The notes below the pieces were generated by a model that had not been told where the DNA came from, ran no database searches, and saw only the letters and a program-made list of their open reading frames with translations. A DNA stretch of 5,003 nt from NCBI GenBank assembly GCA_004357505.1, contig SMWC01000063.1, positions 1 to 5,003 of the forward strand, in the 5' to 3' direction. The translations under genes and the position numbers were made by a program. Shown here piece after piece: positions 1 to 4,111 of this stretch; position 1 is the first letter of the stretch; the number at the start of each line of letters is the position of its first letter. This DNA is from Gammaproteobacteria bacterium (GTDB lineage: Bacteria; Pseudomonadota; Gammaproteobacteria; Steroidobacterales; Rariloculaceae).

Positions 1-1099
1 CACCCGACTCAGGATGCTGATTCAGCCACAGGGCAAACATGTCTTTCACGACTCCGCTGACGAAGCCGGCACATTCACGCGAACCTAAACGTTCTTTCAT
101 CTGCCCGGAGAACTGAGGATCCTCCATTTTCACCGACAGGATGTACGCGACTCCTTCCCAAACATCCTCCGGTGCGACCTTGAGCCCTCGAGGTAAAAGA
201 TTCCTGAAATCGCAGAACTCGCGTAGCGCCTCGGTAAGACCCGCTCTAAGCCCGTTGACATGCGTACCGCCCTGGACAGTGGGAATCAGATTGACATAGC
301 TTTCGCTAACGGGCGCGACCGCATCGATTCGCCAGACGACAGCCCACTCCACGGCTTCTCTCTTGGCTGTGAGCGTCCCCGTAAACGGTTCCTCCGGTAA
401 CCACTCGGATTTCGTTCCGAGTGTCTCCTTCAAGTATTCCTCCAGGCCTCCAGAATAGTGCCAGTGGTGCTTCTCCTTCGGCTTCTCGACCTCCAACCGG
501 ACATCGAGGCCGGGACACAGCACGGCTTTCGCCCGCAAGACATGCTTGAGCCGCGGAATGGAGAAAGCCGTACTATCGAAGTACTTCGGATCCGGCCAAA
601 ATCGCAGCGTCGTCCCTGTATTAGCCTTGCCGACCTTGCCGATGACCTTCAGCTTGCCACGGCGCTTCGCGTTGGCGAAGCTCATGTTGTACTCCTTGCC
701 GTCGCGCCGTATCCACACCTCGAGATTTTTCGATAACGCGTTGACGACAGAGACACCCACGCCGTGCAATCCGCCGGAGAAGCGGTAATGCTTGTTCGAA
801 AACTTGCTGCCGGCATGCAGTTTCATGAGAATCAGCTCGACCCCGGTGATCTTCTCCTTCGGGTGGACGTCGACCGGCATCCCGCGGCCGTCATCGGCAA
901 CACTCAATGAACCGTCTTTATAGATCTTGACGTCGATGCGTTTAGCATAGCCCTCAATCGCCTCATCGATACTGTTATCGATGACTTCATGGGCTAGGTG
1001 ATTGGGCCGGGTGGTATCGGTGAACATGCCCGGGCGCCTACGCACGGGATCCAGACCGCTCAGGACCTCGATGTCGGCAGCGCGATAGCTTTTAGTCAT
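1..1099 (-). CDS. parE: DNA topoisomerase IV subunit B, N-terminal part (3' end beyond window)
   Basis: ParE is the ATPase subunit of topoisomerase IV, which with ParC decatenates sister chromosomes. About 366 codons are visible, beginning MTKSYRAADIEVLSGL, of roughly 630 usual for the family. The GHKL ATPase fold is complete: E38 and N42 in the EVIDNSIDEA helix (catalytic base and Mg ligand), D69 in DDGRGMP, and the glycine-rich ATP lid SGGLHGVG at 108-115. The transducer domain follows, with QGGTHVNG and the ATP-contacting Q333-M-K335. The coding frame is cut at the left edge just before the TOPRIM domain, so its EGDSA motif cannot be seen. ParE is favoured over GyrB because the RPGMFTDTTRPNHL and LHAGSKFSNKHYRFSGGLHG blocks match E. 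coli ParE. ATG at 1099 is chosen because an in-frame stop lies 33 bases upstream and a GGGGA purine run precedes the start. No frameshift or internal stop is seen. Confidence 0.97.
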   Translation of the reverse strand, partial: MTKSYRAADIEVLSGLDPVRRRPGMFTDTTRPNHLAHEVIDNSIDEAIEGYAKRIDVKIYKDGSLSVADDGRGMPVDVHPKEKITGVELILMKLHAGSKFSNKHYRFSGGLHGVGVSVVNALSKNLEVWIRRDGKEYNMSFANAKRRGKLKVIGKVGKANTGTTLRFWPDPKYFDSTAFSIPRLKHVLRAKAVLCPGLDVRLEVEKPKEKHHWHYSGGLEEYLKETLGTKSEWLPEEPFTGTLTAKREAVEWAVVWRIDAVAPVSESYVNLIPTVQGGTHVNGLRAGLTEALREFCDFRNLLPRGLKVAPEDVWEGVAYILSVKMEDPQFSGQMKERLGSRECAGFVSGVVKDMFALWLNQHPESG

Positions 1100-1264
1100 G
1101 CATCCATCCCCGTCCTCGGCAATCGATCGGACTTAAGCGGAATCTACTGTGGCGGCAGGAAATCGGTCTAGACTTGCCACCCATTTTCGTTAAATAGATT
1201 CACTATTCGCCTCAAATGAGCCAAATACACAGAAGCAGGGGAATTGTAACGCCTGTTACGGCTG
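1100..1264. other. Intergenic region between DUF3501 gene and parE
   Basis: 165 bases separate two genes that both read on the minus strand. The centre (about 1180-1235) is AT-richer than its surroundings and is where a parE promoter would be expected, but I found no convincing pair of -35/-10 hexamers. The best guesses on the minus strand are GTTACA-17-TATTTG near 1227-1255 or TTGAGG followed by TATTTA at a poor spacing. A short inverted repeat AATAG-ATTCA-CTATT lies at 1193-1207, and a small hairpin lies next to the stop of the DUF3501 gene. No credible small gene is present. Confidence 0.5.
1246..1259 (-). terminator. Weak hairpin just downstream of the DUF3501 gene
   Basis: GTAAC-(4)-GTTAC forms a perfect 5 bp stem, 5 bases past the stop codon of the last gene of the rubrerythrin operon. 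On the minus strand it is followed by AATTCCCC, not a U tract, and the stem has only two G-C pairs. It is therefore a poor intrinsic terminator. Partial readthrough into parE is possible, or termination depends on Rho. Confidence 0.2.
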
Positions 1265-1849
1265 CTAATCGAGATCGGCTGTCAGAGAGTCATGCACAGC
1301 CGCTGGAACGGCCGCAACGGAGTGGCAGTAGTACGGATGGTCGATTCCGAACCCAAGCGCGCCTCCGCGTTTTAGCGCCGCACACATTGGACGATCGAGT
1401 TCGAAGCGCAAGAAATGCACAGCAGAAGTTTTTTCTTCTGTGCTACGGTCCAGGTCCTCATCGGCGATCGCGTCGATCTTCTCGAAGCCCGCGACCTGTA
1501 CATAGACGGTATTTTCGACTCCGGTCAGGCGCGCCAACTCGCGTCGACGCAAATCCGCGTCCGGGAACTCGACCATAAAGGTCGCCTTGAGATTGCTGCC
1601 GTCGGGAACCAGCGGGTTATAAACGCACAACTCTTCTTCAATCGCCTCGAGTTCAAAGATTCGCTCTATCCGAAGCATCTCCTGAATCTGATACTGGACC
1701 GTGAGTCGGTCTTCGAAATACAGGGTCGCGTTGGCACCGATCGCGACCTGGCGGTTCCTCTTGTGGGCTAACGCTCGTGCGCGAAATTCGGGGCGCTGCT
1801 GATGGTACTCCTCCAGACTCAACAGATCCGCAAGCGTGAGTCGTTTCAT
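1265..1849 (-). CDS. DUF3501 family protein, third gene of the rubrerythrin operon
   Basis: A 194-residue soluble protein with no signal peptide or membrane segment, recognised as the DUF3501 family (Pfam PF12007). Family hallmarks include the AHKRNRQVAIGANATLYFED segment at 28-47 with a preceding basic helix, QIQEMLRIERIFE at 54-66, EELCVYNPLVPDG at 72-84, the TGVENTVYVQVAG strand block around 109-121, and the SAVHFLRFEL strand at 142-151. Its biochemical function is not established. It is almost always reported beside rubrerythrin and the GlpC/HdrD-like Fe-S protein, as it is here. Three cysteines (C75, C156, C175) are scattered and form no CxxC motif, so a classical Fe-S or zinc site is not evident. 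The start is ATG at 1849, 34 bases after the stop of the upstream gene. The ribosome-binding site is weak (GGA about 10 bases upstream), which suggests translation aided by coupling or low yield. The family call is firm; any role (assembly factor, electron-transfer partner or regulator) is inference. Confidence 0.9.
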   Translation of the reverse strand: MKRLTLADLLSLEEYHQQRPEFRARALAHKRNRQVAIGANATLYFEDRLTVQYQIQEMLRIERIFELEAIEEELCVYNPLVPDGSNLKATFMVEFPDADLRRRELARLTGVENTVYVQVAGFEKIDAIADEDLDRSTEEKTSAVHFLRFELDRPMCAALKRGGALGFGIDHPYYCHSVAAVPAAVHDSLTADLD

Positions 1850-1883
1850 GCTAGTGGTCCAACAAGGCTAGATTGATGGGCCG

Positions 1884-3182
1884 CTAGATCCCGTAGGCAT
1901 GACGCAGCAAGTGTAGCGGGTGTGTAGCCTCCGCAGACTCCGCTACCGAAGCGATCTGCTCTGCCGCCATCGGGCAGTCGCTCGTAAAATAATTGGCGGC
2001 GGCACCGTCTACCGCGCGGGCAACAGGCAGCGCAATCTTGCGAGAAATTGCATTGTATTCTTTCTTCACGGCGTAGGTACCATCATGACCTGAGCATCGC
2101 TCAATAATCTGCAGCTTTGTATCCGGGATCAGTTCCAACACATCCCGGGTCTTCAGCCCGAGATTTTGCACGCGTAAGTGGCACGGCACTTGGTAACTGA
2201 CCGTGCCAAGGCTGTTCTTGAATTCGGTCCGGAGCTTGCCTTGCCGATGTCGGAGCAGCAGGTATTCGAACGGGTCAAAAAATGCTCGCGCAACGGCAGC
2301 GACTTTTTCATCTTCCGGGAACAGAAGCGGTAATTCCTTCTTGAACATCAGGACACACGACGGTATCGGTGCGATTAGATCCCAGCCCGCAGATACCCAC
2401 TGCGACAGTTCTTCAATGTTGCTGTCCTTGTGCCGTGCAATGCTCTCCAGGTCCCCCAGTTCCAGCTTGGGCATGCCACAGCATCGCTCCTGGCGCACCA
2501 GCGCCGTGGGGATCGCGTTGTGCTCCAATACCGCGACCAGATCCTCCACTAGCTCGGGTTGGTTGCGATTGCCATAGCAGGTCGCGAAAACGACCACCTT
2601 GCCCTGCGTACCGCCGGCCGGCTCAGCCTGAACGTCTTCACGCCCGATTTTGTCACGCAGACGATGACGCGCGCTCTTGGAGTGGTACTTCGGAACAGGC
2701 GCGTCGACATGCACGCCGAGAGTACGCTGCAACACTTGCCGGCCGAGCTTGGAGCTGTTCACGGCGTTGACCGCCTGTGAAACAACCGGAATACCCGCAA
2801 GCTTGCCGAGCGTATCGGTCGAACTCAACAACTTGTCGCGTAAGCTGGTCCGGCCGTCTTTGAATTGCTTCACCTTGGCCCGCAACATCAGATGGGGGAA
2901 ATCGACCGCCCATTCGTGGGGCGGCACATACGGACACTTGGTCATGTAGCACAGATCACAGAGATAGCAGTGCTCCACGACCTCCCAGTAGGCTTTCTTC
3001 GGGACAGAATCCAAGTCCCCCGTGTCCGATTCATCGACTGCGGTGAACAAAGTCGGGAATACATTGCAGAGATTGAAGCAACGGCGGCAACCGTGGCAGA
3101 TATCGAAGACCCGCTCCAACTCCGACAGCAGCGGCTCTTCGGCCGTGTATTCGGGATTACGCCAGTCGATCGGATCGCGCAT
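1884..3182 (-). CDS. GlpC/HdrD-like Fe-S oxidoreductase (two [4Fe-4S] motifs plus two CCG-type domains)
   Basis: A 432-residue cytoplasmic protein of the heterodisulfide-reductase subunit D / GlpC superfamily, likely an electron carrier. N-terminal ferredoxin-like motifs are C29-x2-C32-x2-C35-x3-C39 and C72-x2-C75-x2-C78-x4-C83-P. The second has four residues, not three, before the last Cys. After a helical linker (about 100-190) come two CCG-type domains: C202...C234-C235-G...C276, and C334...C363-S-G...C403. The second domain therefore has Ser where the canonical motif has its second Cys. There is no FAD-binding domain, and no glpA/glpB or hdrABC neighbour, so this is not the anaerobic glycerol-3-phosphate dehydrogenase subunit despite the 'GlpC' label often given. 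ATG at 3182 is preferred over GTG at 3188: GAGG at 3188-3191 sits 5 bases before the ATG but overlaps the GTG. It lies 21 bases after the rubrerythrin stop, so co-transcription is very likely. The probable job, by context only, is electron supply to the rubrerythrin. Confidence 0.92.
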   Translation of the reverse strand: MRDPIDWRNPEYTAEEPLLSELERVFDICHGCRRCFNLCNVFPTLFTAVDESDTGDLDSVPKKAYWEVVEHCYLCDLCYMTKCPYVPPHEWAVDFPHLMLRAKVKQFKDGRTSLRDKLLSSTDTLGKLAGIPVVSQAVNAVNSSKLGRQVLQRTLGVHVDAPVPKYHSKSARHRLRDKIGREDVQAEPAGGTQGKVVVFATCYGNRNQPELVEDLVAVLEHNAIPTALVRQERCCGMPKLELGDLESIARHKDSNIEELSQWVSAGWDLIAPIPSCVLMFKKELPLLFPEDEKVAAVARAFFDPFEYLLLRHRQGKLRTEFKNSLGTVSYQVPCHLRVQNLGLKTRDVLELIPDTKLQIIERCSGHDGTYAVKKEYNAISRKIALPVARAVDGAAANYFTSDCPMAAEQIASVAESAEATHPLHLLRHAYGI

Positions 3183-3203
3183 CGGCACCTCAAGACTGCC
3201 TTT

Positions 3204-3623
3204 TTAATCGTCGAGGCTGTCCAGAGCCTTCTGGAAACGGTTCGCGTGGGAACGTTCGGCCTTGGCCAGCGTCTCGAACCAGTCGGCGATCTCCGCGAAA
3301 CCCTCATCCCGGGCAGACTTCGCCATACCCGGGTACATATCGGTGTACTCGTGCGTCTCACCGGCAATCGCAGCCTTGAGGTTGTCTTCGGTCGCGCCGA
3401 TCGGCAGTCCCGTAGCAGGGTCGCCGACGATCTCCAGGTATTCCAAGTGCCCGTGCGCGTGGCCTGTTTCACCGTCCGCGGTGGAGCGGAAGACGGTAGC
3501 CACATCGTTGTAACCCTCTACATCGGCTTTCGCGGCGAAGTAGACATAGCGGCGGTTGGCCTGGGATTCGCCGGAGAATGCGTCCTTGAGGTTTTGTTCG
3601 GTATTACTGCCCTTCAAATCCAT
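3204..3623 (-). CDS. Rubrerythrin, di-iron domain only (no rubredoxin domain)
   Basis: A 139-residue ferritin-like di-iron protein. Rubrerythrins reduce hydrogen peroxide to water in the cytoplasm using electrons from a rubredoxin-type or other donor. All seven ligands of the Desulfovibrio vulgaris site have counterparts: E19 (GESQANRRY), E52 and H55 (GETGHAHGH), E89 and E92 (GETHEY), E123 and H126 (AERSHANRF). The set supports an active peroxidase site, including the extra Glu that separates rubrerythrins from ferritins and bacterioferritins. The protein ends at SLDD, directly after the four-helix bundle, and contains no cysteine at all. The C-terminal rubredoxin domain of classical rubrerythrin (about 190 residues) is absent. 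The start at ATG 3623 is secured by AGGAGG 6 bases upstream. It is the first gene of the operon, directly behind the promoter and operator-like repeat. The name is solid; the physiological substrate and electron donor are not shown by the sequence. Confidence 0.96.
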   Translation of the reverse strand: MDLKGSNTEQNLKDAFSGESQANRRYVYFAAKADVEGYNDVATVFRSTADGETGHAHGHLEYLEIVGDPATGLPIGATEDNLKAAIAGETHEYTDMYPGMAKSARDEGFAEIADWFETLAKAERSHANRFQKALDSLDD

Positions 3624-3629
3624 TGTCTG

Positions 3630-3635
3630 CCTCCT
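3630..3635 (-). promoter_or_regulatory. Consensus ribosome-binding site of rubrerythrin gene
   Basis: AGGAGG on the minus strand, 6 bases before the ATG at 3623. It is a full anti-Shine-Dalgarno match at ideal spacing. It fixes the start and predicts strong translation of the first operon gene, in contrast to the weak site before the DUF3501 gene. Confidence 0.9.
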
Positions 3636-3701
3636 GATGAGAAGTTGGTCGGTTCGTTGTTCTGCTGCCTGTAGGCCTTCTAGGTCGCCGAAGAACGAGG
3701 T

Positions 3702-3720
3702 TTAGACTGAGTCTAAGACT
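3702..3720. promoter_or_regulatory. Operator-like nested inverted repeat at the rubrerythrin transcription start
   Basis: TTAGACT-g-AGTCTAA (3702-3716) is a perfect 7-1-7 inverted repeat. It shares its right arm with a second perfect repeat, AGTCT-a-AGACT (3710-3720). The result is three alternating half-sites at a 6-base period. It begins immediately downstream of the -10 box of the rubrerythrin promoter and so would cover about +1 to +20, a position typical of repressor sites. The 7-1-7 geometry with TTA...TAA ends recalls Fur/PerR boxes, while the GACT/AGTC core recalls Rrf2-family sites; neither consensus is matched fully. The identity of the regulator is unknown and none is encoded in the window. 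Confidence 0.65.
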
Positions 3721-3727
3721 AGCGGCT

Positions 3728-3756
3728 AATGTAATCCGCCCCCGCAAACCTGTCAA
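3728..3756 (-). promoter_or_regulatory. Sigma-70-type promoter of the rubrerythrin operon
   Basis: On the minus strand the -35 hexamer is TTGACA (3751-3756, perfect consensus) and the -10 is TACATT (3728-3733, 4 of 6 with the key T, A and final T). They are separated by exactly 17 bases (3734-3750). Transcription would start near 3721, giving a leader of about 98 bases before the rubrerythrin ATG. The GC-rich spacer contains a run of five G. The start point lies at the edge of the nested inverted repeat, and a small inverted repeat overlaps the -35 box. The combination suggests a strong promoter kept under repression. Confidence 0.75.
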
Positions 3757-3760
3757 CAGG
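3749..3760. repeat. Short inverted repeat overlapping the -35 box
   Basis: CCTGT-ca-ACAGG is a perfect 5-2-5 inverted repeat whose centre contains the TTGACA -35 element of the rubrerythrin promoter. It could be an additional protein-binding site, or chance, since TTGACA itself contributes half of the symmetry. No known operator consensus is recognised. Confidence 0.3.
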
Positions 3761-3766
3761 CCGTGA

Positions 3767-3795
3767 TTGACCGGGTCAGGCCCGCTGTGTACCGT
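3767..3795 (+). promoter_or_regulatory. Possible weak promoter of xseB
   Basis: TTGACC (3767-3772) and TACCGT (3790-3795) are separated by 17 bases on the plus strand. They match 5 of 6 and 3 of 6 consensus positions. Transcription would start near 3802, a leader of about 30 bases before the preferred xseB start at 3832. The -10 is poor and GC-rich, so the call is tentative. If correct, it would exclude the upstream GTG at 3763 as a start. Confidence 0.3.
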
Positions 3796-3831
3796 GGCGC
3801 GGTGACGGTGATGGTGGCGGCTGGAGTCGCG

Positions 3832-4080
3832 ATGGCGGCAAAGAAAAATGTGGGCTTGAGCGGACTGGAGAAGTCTCTCGAGCAACTCGAGTCCTTGGTT
3901 GAGCGGCTCGAGAATGAGGAGCTGCCGCTCGCGGAAGCGCTCAAAGAATTCGAGCGCGGCGTGAAGCTCACGCGAGAATGCCAGACGACGCTCAAAAAAG
4001 CCGAGCAAACAGTCGAGATCCTTTTGCAAAAAACCGCCGACAGCGACACTGAGCCCTTCGAACCCACCGACGACGACTGA
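3832..4080 (+). CDS. xseB: Exodeoxyribonuclease VII small subunit
   Basis: XseB is the small, helical subunit of exonuclease VII, which degrades single-stranded DNA from both ends. Several XseB copies bind one XseA catalytic subunit. The 82-residue protein beginning MAAKKNVGLSGLEK matches the usual length of about 80. Family hallmarks are visible: the SLEQLESLVERLE helix, the ENEELPLAEALKEFERGVKLTREC stretch (the LPLEEAL-x-FERGV signature) and the KKAEQTVEILL helix, ending in an acidic tail (EPFEPTDDD). The frame is open back to GTG 3763, but ATG 3832 is preferred: GGAG sits 5 bases upstream, family members start near this point, and the extension would add 23 residues without homology to the family. 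In many gammaproteobacteria xseB is followed by ispA and dxs. Here it is followed after 31 bases by a convergent kinase gene, so it appears monocistronic. xseA is not in the window. Confidence 0.95.
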   Translation: MAAKKNVGLSGLEKSLEQLESLVERLENEELPLAEALKEFERGVKLTRECQTTLKKAEQTVEILLQKTADSDTEPFEPTDDD

Positions 4081-4087
4081 CAGTGAT

Positions 4088-4101
4088 CACCCCCACGGGT
4101 G
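4088..4101. terminator. Small hairpin between convergent xseB and kinase genes
   Basis: CACCC-(4)-GGGTG gives a 5 bp GC-rich stem in the 31-base gap between the two stop codons. It is followed on the plus strand by GCGTTTGTGGTT, only loosely T-rich. A bidirectional terminator would be expected at this place, but the stem is short and the tail poor. Confidence 0.25.
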
Positions 4102-4111
4102 GCGTTTGTGG

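Noticed and set aside
1423..1440. Perfect CAGAAG-TTTTTT-CTTCTG inverted repeat, resembling a hairpin with a T-rich loop.
   Set aside because: It lies inside the DUF3501 coding region and encodes the EEKTSAV segment that is part of a conserved block. The T run is in the loop, not after the stem, so it is not a terminator.
1216..1771. Open plus-strand frames (120 and 118 codons) opposite the DUF3501 gene.
   Set aside because: They are antisense to a recognised family member, have low-complexity Arg/Pro/Ser-rich composition, and lack ribosome-binding sites or family resemblance.
1884..3182. Assignment as glpC, the anaerobic glycerol-3-phosphate dehydrogenase subunit C.
   Set aside because: There is no glpA/glpB partner, the second CCG motif is altered, and the operon context is rubrerythrin/DUF3501. 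Only superfamily membership is supported.
2865..3674. Long plus-strand open frame of 269 codons.
   Set aside because: It runs antisense across both rubrerythrin and the Fe-S protein, whose motifs are unambiguous. Its length is explained by the GC-rich codon use of the real genes.
3624..3720. Riboswitch or structured RNA in the ~98-base rubrerythrin leader.
   Set aside because: Apart from the DNA-level inverted repeat at its 5' end, I see no long stems or conserved riboswitch core, and the remainder looks unstructured.
3763..3831. N-terminal extension of XseB from GTG 3763 or ATG 3811.
   Set aside because: ATG 3832 has GGAG at 5 bases and matches the usual family start. The extension is unlike XseB N-termini and overlaps the likely promoter region.
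3604..4067. Minus-strand open frames across xseB and the promoter region.
   Set aside because: They are shadows of xseB and of the divergent control region. The translation is the mirror of XseB helices and shows no independent family signature.
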